A stretch of 46,773 nt of DNA from a virus (IMGVR_UViG_3300009130_000050:1-46773), one strand, 5' to 3'. Positions 1 to 7,925 are shown, counted from the stretch's first letter. The notes: generated by a model not told the origin, from the sequence alone. Translations and numbers: made by a program.

Positions 1-1121
1 CTACCCATGTTCTTGAGCTCGGTAAACACAACCCTACGTAAATGCGCGTCTGCTTTAATCTTATCCGCATATTCAACAACTCTCTTAGTAGCGTACACCT
101 CGCTCCTTAAGAAATGAAAAAAGTTCTTTTTTATAAAATCTCTAGCAGGCTTATACTTGGAAAAATCAGCGGGCGTGTAGTCTGAGGAAAGAGAAATCCT
201 CAAATCTTCGGAGTCTTGAAGCGAGTTAACTATTTCTTCTATACTCGTGTCCTTGTCCTTGTGTATTACACATCTGTTAAGTTTTCCAGACAGTATAGAT
301 CCAGGATTTTTCCTTACGTGCACACAGCCTGGACTCTCGGGACAATGAGTTAGATTTCTGGAATAGGATTCTATCGAGTTCCACATAGACTTGCAGAGTG
401 TCATGAAAGAGTCTGCAGGTTTGTAAGTGTCTAATCCGAAATAACTCTTTCTGTATTCTGAGTGTACCGGTATTTTGTTTACCCATTCGCTGTTTACGTG
501 AAACGCGTCTATGTACGCTACAGTGTGATGGTTCGCGTAGTAGGGAAAAAGTATATAATTATCCAGCTTATGAAACTTGTCGGCCTCTTTAGATTTCATA
601 GTCATGTAAAGAGATTCTTTGAGGCATTTCAATATCTCGGAACCAGACCCAGCACACAATATATTCTTGGCATGCGCCATAGGCAATCCTTTGGACGAGA
701 TGAACTCTCTAGCCTGTGCCAGTTTGCCGCTTGAGGCCATAGATAGGGACATACTGCGTAAACTCTCGATCAATTTATGATTGTGTTCTATATAGTTCGC
801 TATGGTTATGCGATTCCAAGCGATTGACTTGTAAAAAGAGTCGCCGGAACTCAAAAGATACCGCTCCATGACAAAATCCACGGCTTCTTGATAGCTTATA
901 TTTTCTTTATAACATAGGAAGTCAATTATGTTGCCACGGAACCACTCTTCGCTATAATATTGGGATATGAAATCGATCTCAGTTATACTTAGAAAATCTT
1001 TGTCGGATCGAGGGTTGCGTATGGTTGCGCAGCTAGGGGATAGAAATATCTCTATTCCGAGGTCTTGACACAATTTGTAAGGGGTGACAAGATTTAGAAG
1101 TAGGTTGACTTTATCCTGCAT
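1..1121 (-). CDS. DnaG-like primase-related protein, partial (C-terminus off the left edge)
   Basis: An uninterrupted minus-strand frame starts at the ATG at 1121-1119 and runs off the left edge, giving at least 373 residues. Around residues 45-80, ...FISQYYSEEWFRGNIIDFL followed by a SYQEAVDFV stretch resembles the C-terminal part of the DnaG CHC2 zinc domain (GDAIDFV...SFPEALEYL), but the zinc cysteines are not evident. Later, DNYILFPYYANHHTVAYIDA resembles the segment leading into Toprim, and CVIHKDKDTS followed by DYTPADF resembles Toprim D-x-D and kD-x-aD motifs. I infer a divergent primase-family protein, possibly catalytically altered. It is divergent from the 1143 gene with only 21 bases between the two start codons. 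The similarity is weak and could be coincidental. Confidence 0.5.
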   Translation of the reverse strand, partial: MQDKVNLLLNLVTPYKLCQDLGIEIFLSPSCATIRNPRSDKDFLSITEIDFISQYYSEEWFRGNIIDFLCYKENISYQEAVDFVMERYLLSSGDSFYKSIAWNRITIANYIEHNHKLIESLRSMSLSMASSGKLAQAREFISSKGLPMAHAKNILCAGSGSEILKCLKESLYMTMKSKEADKFHKLDNYILFPYYANHHTVAYIDAFHVNSEWVNKIPVHSEYRKSYFGLDTYKPADSFMTLCKSMWNSIESYSRNLTHCPESPGCVHVRKNPGSILSGKLNRCVIHKDKDTSIEEIVNSLQDSEDLRISLSSDYTPADFSKYKPARDFIKKNFFHFLRSEVYATKRVVEYADKIKADAHLRRVVFTELKNMG

Positions 1122-1142
1122 ATAATCAAAAATTTTTAAACA

Positions 1143-2171
1143 ATGGACTTCATAAAAGACAACAATCCAAAACTGATAAAGAGTGCGGAGACCATATTAG
1201 ACGGGTTTCCCGAATATGTTAAGCAGGCCGATGAGAGCCTAGAAGACTTAGACTCATCTGCATTTGCCGATGTGTTGTCGCGAGAGTTCCCTATAAATAG
1301 TAAGTCCAATACGTTTTTAAGTTATGCTTATTTCAAATCAGCATCAATAGTAAATAACGAGATCGAAAGCAAGATAAAGAAAGCCGGTGACAAATATGGG
1401 ATACAGGCAGACTTGGAAGAAGTCGAATCTGCATTTACCGCCAAGTCTGCTTCGGAAGAAGAGATTTCGAAAAACTTTGCACTTTCCGTAAACTATGGGG
1501 ATGAAGAGGGTGTGAGGTATTATTACCCCATTACAGACTCTTTTACTCTGGAGAAATCTTCAAGAGACCTCAACGATGACTTCGACCATATGCCAATAGA
1601 AGCCTTTAGACACGCCTCTTTGAATATAGTCAAGGCCGCAAGCTTTATGGGAGTGAAAGAAGACAAGCTTCCACCACGTGTTCTTAAAACAGGATGGAAC
1701 GGAGAGGTAAGTGTGAAGGCCGCATCAATAGCTGCTAAGCAACGCAAAGAGCGGCTTGGAGAAGCTGCTGGAGAAGTGTATGAAGAGATAGTTAAATCCG
1801 CATCTATAGACGTAGAGAACGCAGAAGACTATGTTAACCTGTTCGTAGATATGGACAGAATGAATTCAGTCGAGTACGACAAAGACATGCTGAATCCTTA
1901 CGAAGCATTTTATTCTGGACCGTCTGTAGACTCTGTAAAAAAACAGGCTAACGCTTACGTGCTAGTTTCAGACGCCCCAGTACCAATTGAAGAGTTTACC
2001 AAACTTGCCCAGGAGAAGATAGAAAAGAATTTTACAGCAGAAGAGGCAGAGTTGCTTATGCAGACAGTAAAGGCTGCTTCGGACGAAGGTGGCATAAGTG
2101 CTTCTGAAAAATTAGTGCAGTTTCCAAAAGAAACTCAAAAAAGATTATTAGGAGAAATAATAAGTGAGTAA
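1143..2171 (+). CDS. Probable virion-associated protein with repeated K-[SA]-[SA] motifs
   Basis: This 342-residue acidic, helical protein matches no family I recognise. Its striking feature is a recurring short motif: IKSAE (about residue 13), FKSAS (64), AKSAS (100), EKSSR (138), VKAAS (163 and 192), VKSAS (218) and VKAAS (313). The same motif recurs in the virion-like genes at 30-40 kb, so I infer a structural or internal virion protein that may be proteolytically processed or docked at these sites. No Shine-Dalgarno precedes the ATG; the leader is AT-rich and only 21 bases separate it from the divergent minus-strand gene. It overlaps the next gene by 8 bases. Confidence 0.75.
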   Translation: MDFIKDNNPKLIKSAETILDGFPEYVKQADESLEDLDSSAFADVLSREFPINSKSNTFLSYAYFKSASIVNNEIESKIKKAGDKYGIQADLEEVESAFTAKSASEEEISKNFALSVNYGDEEGVRYYYPITDSFTLEKSSRDLNDDFDHMPIEAFRHASLNIVKAASFMGVKEDKLPPRVLKTGWNGEVSVKAASIAAKQRKERLGEAAGEVYEEIVKSASIDVENAEDYVNLFVDMDRMNSVEYDKDMLNPYEAFYSGPSVDSVKKQANAYVLVSDAPVPIEEFTKLAQEKIEKNFTAEEAELLMQTVKAASDEGGISASEKLVQFPKETQKRLLGEIISE

Positions 2172-2895
2172 ATTTAAGAATAAAGCGTTATATGCCTTCG
2201 TAAAAATTGCTACGGCAGACGGGAATTGGTTTAATTATAAGAGCGGTCCGAATAAAGGGCAGCCCATGAGCAATGCGGACGTGAGGGCACACATGCAGAA
2301 GCTAGATCCTCAGTTCGCTAATTCCGGATGGCAGTTCGACAACTACATGAAAATGTCTTCTCCTCATGGAGTAGGAACTACAGCAGGAGCACACGCAGGA
2401 GTACCTTCTGGAGCACCTCAAGCACCTCAAGTGACCCAAGCACCTCGACGAGGAAGTGCATCTCAAGCACCTACTGCTACAAGACCACCCGCTGGTGGTA
2501 CTTGGTCCAGTCAAGGAAGAAGTCCTAGTACGGGGCAATCTAATCCTGGGCAAATTTGGGCCAGCAAAGGAGGAAGTCCTAATGCAGGACCGATAGGCAT
2601 TCATGGAGGGAAGCTACCCAGCCAAGATCCTTTTGCTAATCCAAAACCACCTGCCAACGAGCCTCGAATGATCCAGTCTCCTGACGGTAGCTGGTCTGTT
2701 CGACCTGCTGACGGTCAGATGTTTGGCGGCCTTCCTGGAAACCCTGTCGTGGGGAAACAGTCTCCGACGGGCATAGGGCCTTTACCAGGCGCACAAGCAG
2801 GAGTTCCAAGCCACGGTCCAGAAGGGCCTGCTTTGCCTCCGAATGCACAGCACGCTTGGAATAACAGGCCAGGTCAGTCTGGACAATGGAACTGA
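2164..2895 (+). CDS. Low-complexity Pro/Gly/Gln/Ser-rich protein
   Basis: The start is GTG at 2164, with AGGAG about 11 bases upstream inside the preceding gene. The first 75 residues look ordered (ALYAFVKIATADGNWFNY). The remainder, to residue 243, is low complexity: QAPQVTQAP, GGTWSSQGRSP, QIWASKGGSP and similar loose repeats rich in Pro, Gly, Gln and Ser. No signal peptide or membrane segment is seen. Such composition is common in phage tail or decoration linkers and scaffold-like proteins, but I cannot assign a role. It is translationally coupled to its neighbours (8-base overlap upstream, 10-base overlap downstream). The long opposite-strand open frame here is a by-product of the composition. 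Confidence 0.65.
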   Translation: MSKFKNKALYAFVKIATADGNWFNYKSGPNKGQPMSNADVRAHMQKLDPQFANSGWQFDNYMKMSSPHGVGTTAGAHAGVPSGAPQAPQVTQAPRRGSASQAPTATRPPAGGTWSSQGRSPSTGQSNPGQIWASKGGSPNAGPIGIHGGKLPSQDPFANPKPPANEPRMIQSPDGSWSVRPADGQMFGGLPGNPVVGKQSPTGIGPLPGAQAGVPSHGPEGPALPPNAQHAWNNRPGQSGQWN

Positions 2896-3098
2896 ATAAA
2901 GACGAGGATCCTCTTACAAAATTTACAAACGAGTTAATTTCTTTATACACTCGTTGGCAGATGGAGAGTGACCTTGTGAAGGAAGAGATGCTGGTGGCCA
3001 CGGAAGACGCCCTTACGGTCATAAACGGAGAGGTCATGATATGTTTCCCTCCGGATAACGACCTACTGAACTGGTGGTCTGAAAACGAAGACTTGTGA
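2886..3098 (+). CDS. Small acidic protein of unknown function
   Basis: A 70-residue, strongly acidic protein (MELNKDEDPLTKFTNELISL...) whose start lies 10 bases inside the preceding gene and whose stop overlaps the GTG of the next, typical of a coupled phage operon. It contains one probable amphipathic helix (about residues 10-35) and an acidic, Trp-containing C-terminus (LNWWSENEDL). I recognise no family. Its position in a short operon with the K-[SA]-[SA] protein and the 3095 gene suggests a shared morphogenesis or chaperone-like role; this is inference only. Confidence 0.55.
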   Translation: MELNKDEDPLTKFTNELISLYTRWQMESDLVKEEMLVATEDALTVINGEVMICFPPDNDLLNWWSENEDL

Positions 3099-3643
3099 AG
3101 TTGGACCGAAAAGAAGTTTTTAAAGCATTATCCGATGATGCTACATACGGTACTACTGCGCATGTTATAGCTCTAGGTACTTTCGGAGACGACATATATG
3201 ATATGGATCCTCTGGAGTTATTCATGAATTTAGAAGACGAGTATAAAGTAGAAATGTCTGAAGATGTCGCTGAGAAATTACAGGCCATACTTTTAGCAAC
3301 TACTACTGCCGCTTTCTTCGAGGACCCGGTAGCATTTCGTGCAATAGCCAACACATTGTTGGAAGGAGATCCGGGGTTCGATGGTTTCGATAATGTTACT
3401 ATACCTGAAGTTCTATGGTCTATATATGAGGTAGAGCTTAATCATGAGGGTACTGAATTTGCACCTGCAGTTGCAGCTCTAATAAATAAAGAGATAGACG
3501 ACGAAGGAGAGGATGTAGACACCTTAGATGAGGCCATGCATTCCTCATACCATCAAAGGGCCGTGAGGGCGCTTAGAAAAGAACTGGAAGAGCAGCTGGC
3601 AGCAATAGGCGTAGACGACTTTGCACTGCCTGAAGTAGACTAG
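3095..3643 (+). CDS. Acidic protein of unknown function
   Basis: A 182-residue acidic protein with a GTG start overlapping the stop of the preceding gene (GTGA). It is predicted mostly helical, contains an Ala-rich stretch (KLQAILLATTTAAFFEDPVAF) around residue 70, and ends in an acidic tail (DDFALPEVD). No membrane segment or catalytic motif is visible and I recognise no family. It is the last gene of the 1143-3643 block; 18 bases after its stop lies the first copy of the promoter-like element that precedes the tmRNA. Confidence 0.6.
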   Translation: MKLDRKEVFKALSDDATYGTTAHVIALGTFGDDIYDMDPLELFMNLEDEYKVEMSEDVAEKLQAILLATTTAAFFEDPVAFRAIANTLLEGDPGFDGFDNVTIPEVLWSIYEVELNHEGTEFAPAVAALINKEIDDEGEDVDTLDEAMHSSYHQRAVRALRKELEEQLAAIGVDDFALPEVD

Positions 3644-3661
3644 CAATAATAGTCTTGATTG

Positions 3662-3696
3662 TGCTATATATACTTGATTAGGATTTGTACCTAATC
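3662..3696 (+). promoter_or_regulatory. Phage promoter-like element (copy 1) plus hairpin, upstream of the tmRNA
   Basis: TGCTATATATACTTGA at 3662-3677 matches three other copies in the window (consensus TG[TC]TATATATA[TC][TC]TGA). It is followed by a perfect 7-bp inverted repeat, GATTAGG (3676-3682) and CCTAATC (3690-3696), then a T-rich stretch and the tmRNA 5' end at 3708. No sigma-70 -35 box lies at normal spacing, so a phage or alternative sigma factor is likely if it is a promoter. The hairpin plus T-run could also terminate transcription of the upstream operon. Confidence 0.6.
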
Positions 3697-3707
3697 GTTC
3701 TTTTTAT

Positions 3708-4110
3708 GGGGGTGACATGGATTCGATTGACGATCTAGTTCCTGCCAAAACACCAGCGGGGGATGAGTACTTGGCCTCCTTAACAATGTACTTACGCTAT
3801 GACCTGGCGAGTCTCACGACGATAAGGTTGTTGTTTTCGACGCTCCCTTGGCTTTGGCCAAGGCTGCCTGATCGAAGGCAACAAATCGCGCACCAGAGGA
3901 GTCTATAAAGCTGGGGCGATTTCCTTAGGCTCCAACCAGCCCTGACAAGCTTGCAATTCCGGACAGGGTCTAAAATAAAACGGAAACGATCGACTGAAAA
4001 TCTTTTGCTACTTAGATTCGAAGTTTAAACTCTAAAGTAGATATGCTGGTAAGACCTGGATTGGCAGGCAAGACGTTAAGACCCGGGTTCGACTCCCGGC
4101 ACCTCCACCA
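3708..4110 (+). ncRNA. ssrA: tmRNA (transfer-messenger RNA)
   Basis: This is a complete one-piece tmRNA of 403 nt. The 5' acceptor strand GGGGGTG (3708-3714) pairs with CACCTCC (4100-4106), including the G3-U wobble that alanyl-tRNA synthetase reads; discriminator A and an encoded CCA end it at 4110. TGGATTCGA follows the 5' strand as in bacterial tmRNAs. The T-arm is CCGGG-TTCGACT-CCCGG (4083-4099). CCTGCC (3741-3746) and GGCAGG (4063-4068) form part of helix P2. The tag reading frame ends GCT TTG GCC AAG GCT GCC TGA (3851-3871), giving a tag close to SHDDKVVVFDAPLALAKAA; the resume codon, near 3806-3814, is not certain. It would rescue stalled ribosomes and tag the product for proteolysis. 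It sits just downstream of promoter-like element 1. Open frames through it are spurious. Confidence 0.93.
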
Positions 4111-4144
4111 CTTCAATCAAACCTATAATAAGAAAGGAAGATTT

Positions 4145-4417
4145 ATGAATGAAGGAACAGACGTCACTCGCCTTTCGGATCTATCTCCGAAATGGCGTCA
4201 ACTTCCTCATATCAAAGTTGCTCTTAAAGAGCACTTGAAAGATATGATGGAAGCACTTGAGAGGGAGGATTCCGAACTCCTTCTCAAAGAAGCTACCGAT
4301 ACCATGTTGGTGCTTCAGGCATTCTTGGATCAGGAAGATCCGAGAAAAACTGTGGAAATGTGTGCTATACGTTTCCTCAAGTTCGAGTCAACTGGGTCAT
4401 TACCCCCGTTGGCTTAA
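4145..4417 (+). CDS. Small helical protein downstream of tmRNA
   Basis: A 90-residue protein. I chose the ATG at 4145 because AAGAAAGGAAGA lies just upstream; the longer in-frame extension would run through the tmRNA. The sequence is largely helical (PHIKVALKEHLKDMMEALE...) with no recognised domain. It is separated from the following gene by 177 non-coding bases that contain a tRNA-like fold. Codon choice begins to shift here towards the host-like pattern seen in the next gene. The function is unknown; position suggests expression from the same promoter as the tmRNA. Confidence 0.7.
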   Translation: MNEGTDVTRLSDLSPKWRQLPHIKVALKEHLKDMMEALEREDSELLLKEATDTMLVLQAFLDQEDPRKTVEMCAIRFLKFESTGSLPPLA

Positions 4418-4452
4418 CTGCTTAATGGGGAGTAGCGCCCCCAAAACTTTCC

Positions 4453-4525
4453 CCCCTGTAGCTTAAAACTAGTTAAAGCCCTCCAGTGCACGGGAGGAGA
4501 TTCCAGTATTTAATCTGGACAGGGG
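4453..4525 (+). other. tRNA-like cloverleaf in the 177-base gap between two genes
   Basis: The gap can fold as a cloverleaf. A perfect 7-bp acceptor-like stem forms between CCCCTGT (4453-4459) and ACAGGGG (4519-4525). Position 4460 is followed by a D-like arm GCTT/AAGC (4461-4464 and 4476-4479). An anticodon-like stem CCTCC/GGAGG (4480-4484 and 4493-4497) has an 8-nt loop, and a T-like stem CCAG/CTGG (4503-4506 and 4515-4518) has an 8-nt AT-rich loop. It lacks a canonical T-loop, a 7-nt anticodon loop with T33, and an encoded CCA, so it is not a normal tRNA. It could be a decayed tRNA, an mRNA leader structure, or an RNA partner of the downstream IS110-like protein. Confidence 0.45.
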
Positions 4526-4594
4526 ACTATTTCGCTAAGTCGTCTTTGAACGGCTGATTCAACAAGAACCCAAAATAAGGAAAGGGTAACTGAT

Positions 4595-5926
4595 ATGGAA
4601 GAAGAAGGAGAAGAAATGTTCGCAACTGCAGATGCGGACGAAACAGTAATGGATGAAACTGCGGACGAGGTCAGGTATGGCCTCGAAGACGAGCCTTGGT
4701 ATATGCGTGAGGTTCGTATGACTCTGGAGGAAGAGCTGCACGACGTCGATGTCGACGTTGTGACAAGAGCTGTCGAAGCTCTTTCTCAGATGTCCGGTAA
4801 CGGCCAGGCTGTACAGATCTGTGAGAAGATCAGTATGCCGAAGCTCGTTAACGAAGATGTCAAAAAGGCAGCAGAGGAGCTGGACCTGGATTCAACCAGG
4901 TTCTTGGTAGCGATGTACTACCGGTTCCAGAAGGCTCGCATGGCCTTCGACCAGCAGAAGAAGCACTTGAGCGAGGAAGCTCAGGGTAACCTCTGCGTGA
5001 CCGGATTCTCCAAGCTCTCGAGCAGCTGCGAGAAATTCGTCCACAGCATCATGGATCACTACTGCACGGTCCATCCCGTACTGAAGTGGTGTACGGCAAA
5101 CGTCGGGGTTGGTCCCGTTCTGTCGGCCGGACTCCTGGCTCACATTAGGATTATCGGAGACAACGGGCAGGTTGTTTGCCCGACTGCCGGACATATCTGG
5201 AGCTTCGCAGGCTGGGATCCCACTCGTAAGTGGATCTCTGCTAAACAGGGTCAAACGGCCCTGAAGAGACATGGGTTTGACCCGGGCTCGTTAAAGAAGG
5301 TTCCGAGAGAAACCATGCTTCAGATCGTAGAAGACCTTGGAGGAGATTCCAGGATCTTATTCGGCTTGAAGAACGCAGAAGTGGTCAAAGCCAAGGATCT
5401 CTATAACACCATTGTGAAGCGGCCCTTCAACGCAGAATTCAAGAAGCTCTGCTGGAAAGTTGGCGTGAGCTTCAAGAACACCTGTAACTCAGTGGATAAA
5501 CTAGGGGAGCGTTCCTACGGTACTATCTATAAGGAGCGCAAGGAAATGGAGACCCGGAAGAACGAGAACGGAGATTATGCTGACATTGCCAAAGACTTGG
5601 CAGGTACTGTAGGTGCTACCACTCATGCCCATAAGCACTACTCGGAGGGTCGCCTTCCCCCTGCTCACATACAGGCCAGGGCTCAGCGTTATGCAGTCAA
5701 GATTTTCTTGGCTCATTTGCACGAGGTAATGTTCCGGTACTACGTAGGAGAAGAACCTCCTCGTCCTTACCCGATCATCCATCAAGGACACGCTCACGAG
5801 ATCCGGCCGTTCGTACCGACCAAGATCGAAGAACTCGACGACTTCATTGCGGAGCAGGCCGTAAAGCAAGCTGCAAGGCAAGCTGCCAAGAAAGCTGCCA
5901 AGAAAGCTGCGAAGAAGTCTGATTAA
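4595..5926 (+). CDS. IS110-transposase C-terminal-domain (Transposase_20-like) protein
   Basis: This 443-residue protein matches the C-terminal half of IS110-type transposases: GVGPVLSAGLLAHI (about residues 171-184) is a helix-hairpin-helix like the family's PGIGPxTAAxLLAEI, followed by IWSFAGWDPTRKW and, later, a helical ARAQRYAVKIFLAHLH segment. The N-terminal RuvC-like DEDD nuclease domain of IS110 enzymes is absent; residues 1-130 are acidic and helical instead. The C-terminus is a basic AAKKAAKKAAKK tail. I infer a nucleic-acid-binding protein rather than an active transposase. GGAAAGG precedes the ATG. Isoleucine codons are about 13 ATC, 6 ATT and 1 ATA, opposite to the ATA-rich neighbours, pointing to recent transfer or selection for high expression. 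The strong terminator at 6008 follows. Confidence 0.75.
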   Translation: MEEEGEEMFATADADETVMDETADEVRYGLEDEPWYMREVRMTLEEELHDVDVDVVTRAVEALSQMSGNGQAVQICEKISMPKLVNEDVKKAAEELDLDSTRFLVAMYYRFQKARMAFDQQKKHLSEEAQGNLCVTGFSKLSSSCEKFVHSIMDHYCTVHPVLKWCTANVGVGPVLSAGLLAHIRIIGDNGQVVCPTAGHIWSFAGWDPTRKWISAKQGQTALKRHGFDPGSLKKVPRETMLQIVEDLGGDSRILFGLKNAEVVKAKDLYNTIVKRPFNAEFKKLCWKVGVSFKNTCNSVDKLGERSYGTIYKERKEMETRKNENGDYADIAKDLAGTVGATTHAHKHYSEGRLPPAHIQARAQRYAVKIFLAHLHEVMFRYYVGEEPPRPYPIIHQGHAHEIRPFVPTKIEELDDFIAEQAVKQAARQAAKKAAKKAAKKSD

Positions 5927-6007
5927 GAAAAAAAATCTGGACAGTATGTCTAATTTTGAGTACGGCTTGTTTTGTCTTTAATTAGACACAAACTAGACTG
6001 AACAAAA

Positions 6008-6054
6008 GGGAGTTGTCGGCGGCAATAAAAACCGCCGGCAACTCCCCCTTTTTT
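6008..6054. terminator. Strong bidirectional intrinsic terminator
   Basis: A 15-bp arm at 6008-6022 (GGGAGTTGTCGGCGG) pairs with 6032-6046 with one G-T wobble around a 9-nt loop, followed by T6 at 6049-6054; the AAAA before the left arm gives a short U-run for the opposite strand. It lies between the convergent ends of the IS110-like gene (plus) and the terminase gene (minus), as expected for a shared terminator. A second inverted repeat, TGTCTAATT/AATTAGACA (5947-5955 and 5980-5988), lies just upstream. Confidence 0.85.
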
Positions 6055-6067
6055 CGCTATCAGTGCG

Positions 6068-7924
6068 TCACATAGAAAAAGCTTCAGGTATTCCGTGTAT
6101 AGATGTGCCTCCCATATGTCCAGTAGTTATGGAACGCTTCATCCTTTCAAGCAATCCTTTGTCCTGGACTATGTTTTCCTGAAGAAACACACGTCCGACT
6201 ATGTATGCAAAATTGACCGCATGCAGTATGTCGTCAGACTTTGCCCCGTGCTTTCTGTATAAGAACCCAGTAGAACCACCCGGAGTTTCAGAAGGTACAC
6301 GTATCATGTTAAGAAAGTCTGACAAGTAAGAAGATATCTTTTCTCCGTTATGGTAAAATTCCCAGTCATAAGTTCGTATCCGGGATTGTCTGATAGCGTA
6401 GTATAAAGCTGTTATGGACTCCGTGCGATTCAGATTGTACATATTAAACAAATTAGGACTCTCCTTAAGGATATCTGTATTGGGTCCTCCGTATTTGAAT
6501 ATAAGGTTATTTTCTGGAGCCATCCTTTCACGCAAAAGCATATTGTAGGCGTATCCTACTCCGTAGTCAGCGCCTAACGCCATGCCGTTGTACTTATTGT
6601 GATGGTGTATTATGTCATCCGCTATGACTGGATACGACATACCCTCATAGCGCTTCAAATGTATTAACTCGAAGGAGTAGTCATGGTTAAGTCCTAGGAT
6701 TACATGTACTGTGTAAGATAGCTTGGTCTTGTTAGAAGTGTCATAGTCTGAACCTCCCCAGTCGCATCCTGAAAACACTCCCATGTATCGACCTTCTTGC
6801 GCTTTAGACTCATATGGCTCGGATTCTGACCCTAGTATGCATATACGCCTAAGATCTCCTTCTGTAATTTCTCTCTCTCCTTCTTGAGTGGGTATACCTA
6901 AGTTTTCTTGAAAAAATTTACGAGGATCTTGCTCGATTTTCTTTCTATATATTTCCTCCCACCGAATTCTGTTGTTAACCACAGCAGGTACGATCAACTG
7001 AGGTATATGGAAACCTATCTGCCCAAGCTTGAATTTGTGCTGGTCCAAGTGTTCAAAGTGACCTTTCTTGACGTCAAGTAAAGCACCGCACTTGGCACAG
7101 GACACTCCCTTTATCTGTATCATGTCCATAACACCGTGCTCAGGAGTGGGTATGTTGTCATGATTGCAAGAGTCACACCGCATGACCCAGACTCCTTGAG
7201 ACGAGCTGGAATACTTCTCTTCTAGCGCAGTATCAGTAGTGAGAGATGTGCCTGCGTAGAAAGTCACGGGATTGGAAGAGGCACTTTGAATTTCAGAAAC
7301 TTCGGGCTCGAATGTAGGATCAAAATTCTGATACTCGTCAAAGAGCAGCTCATCCGCAGATTTACCACGAATGTTAGATACCTGAGTGTCTACGTTAAAT
7401 AACTCGACACGCGATCCATTAGGGTACTCTTTTAAATAAAGATTCTGTCTGAACTTGTAGCTCTGTACGGGCATTCGAAAAGCCTGCTCTAGCTCTTTGA
7501 GCTTATTTGCATAAGTTTTCATTTGTTCGCTTTTGGGAGCTATATACAAGCTAGAAAACTTTGGTATTATGTGAGCAAACATTCTTTGCCTGGCTGCCAT
7601 AGTAGTAGATTTGGCTATCTGCCTACTCCCTCTTACCACCATGTACCCCCCTACATTAAGCGCCATTAAATGAAACGCATAAGGGAAGTTAGACAAAGTC
7701 ATAGGGTCATTCTTGGGGTAGGCTGGATAATAGTACGATAACAAGAATGAGGGGTTGTATTTACAATGACGTAACAGTAACTTCAGGGTGTCCTGGGCGC
7801 TTTCAAAATACTTGGGGCTTTTCTCAGCTCGCTCTGATAGGTGTTGAAATTCTCTAGTTAACCTTATAAGCTTATCTCTAAACTGTCCGTCAGTGCGTAC
7901 GGTATGTTCTAAATCAAAATACAT
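6068..7924 (-). CDS. terL: Terminase large subunit
   Basis: This 618-residue protein is the DNA-packaging motor. The ATPase domain shows a Walker A-type GSRQIAKST at residues 99-107 and Walker B LLFDEY at 193-198. Two C-x2-C pairs (Cys250/253 and Cys276/279) form a probable zinc knuckle inserted after the ATPase core. The nuclease domain has GCDWGGSD (Asp388), GADYGVG (about 448) and SDDILHAVNFAY (about 575), the usual three acidic clusters of RNase H-fold terminase nucleases. Length is typical. It is alone on the minus strand, converging on the shared terminator at 6008, and its start codon is 1 base from the divergent 7926 gene, so its promoter must lie inside that gene. No small terminase gene is recognisable nearby. 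Confidence 0.92.
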   Translation of the reverse strand: MYFDLEHTVRTDGQFRDKLIRLTREFQHLSERAEKSPKYFESAQDTLKLLLRHCKYNPSFLLSYYYPAYPKNDPMTLSNFPYAFHLMALNVGGYMVVRGSRQIAKSTTMAARQRMFAHIIPKFSSLYIAPKSEQMKTYANKLKELEQAFRMPVQSYKFRQNLYLKEYPNGSRVELFNVDTQVSNIRGKSADELLFDEYQNFDPTFEPEVSEIQSASSNPVTFYAGTSLTTDTALEEKYSSSSQGVWVMRCDSCNHDNIPTPEHGVMDMIQIKGVSCAKCGALLDVKKGHFEHLDQHKFKLGQIGFHIPQLIVPAVVNNRIRWEEIYRKKIEQDPRKFFQENLGIPTQEGEREITEGDLRRICILGSESEPYESKAQEGRYMGVFSGCDWGGSDYDTSNKTKLSYTVHVILGLNHDYSFELIHLKRYEGMSYPVIADDIIHHHNKYNGMALGADYGVGYAYNMLLRERMAPENNLIFKYGGPNTDILKESPNLFNMYNLNRTESITALYYAIRQSRIRTYDWEFYHNGEKISSYLSDFLNMIRVPSETPGGSTGFLYRKHGAKSDDILHAVNFAYIVGRVFLQENIVQDKGLLERMKRSITTGHMGGTSIHGIPEAFSM

Positions 7925-7925
7925 T

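Noticed and set aside
462-734. Plus-strand open frame opposite the left-edge gene
   Set aside because: The minus-strand frame is open for the entire 1121 bases with a plausible protein; the plus frame is a shadow.
2302-2604. Opposite-strand Cys/Arg/Ser-rich open frame
   Set aside because: It is a compositional shadow of the Pro/Gly/Gln-rich gene at 2164.
3717-3908. Open frame MDSIDDLVPAK... within the tmRNA
   Set aside because: It lies wholly inside a structurally well-supported tmRNA and does not share the tag frame ending at 3871.
4043-4144. N-terminal extension of the 4145 gene
   Set aside because: It would translate the 3' third of the tmRNA; the ATG at 4145 has a good ribosome binding site.
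4453-4525. Functional tRNA
   Set aside because: No canonical T-loop, no 7-nt anticodon loop with T33 and no CCA; kept only as a tRNA-like fold.
4595-5926. Active IS110 insertion sequence
   Set aside because: No RuvC-like DEDD domain and no element ends recognised; only the C-terminal domain is present.
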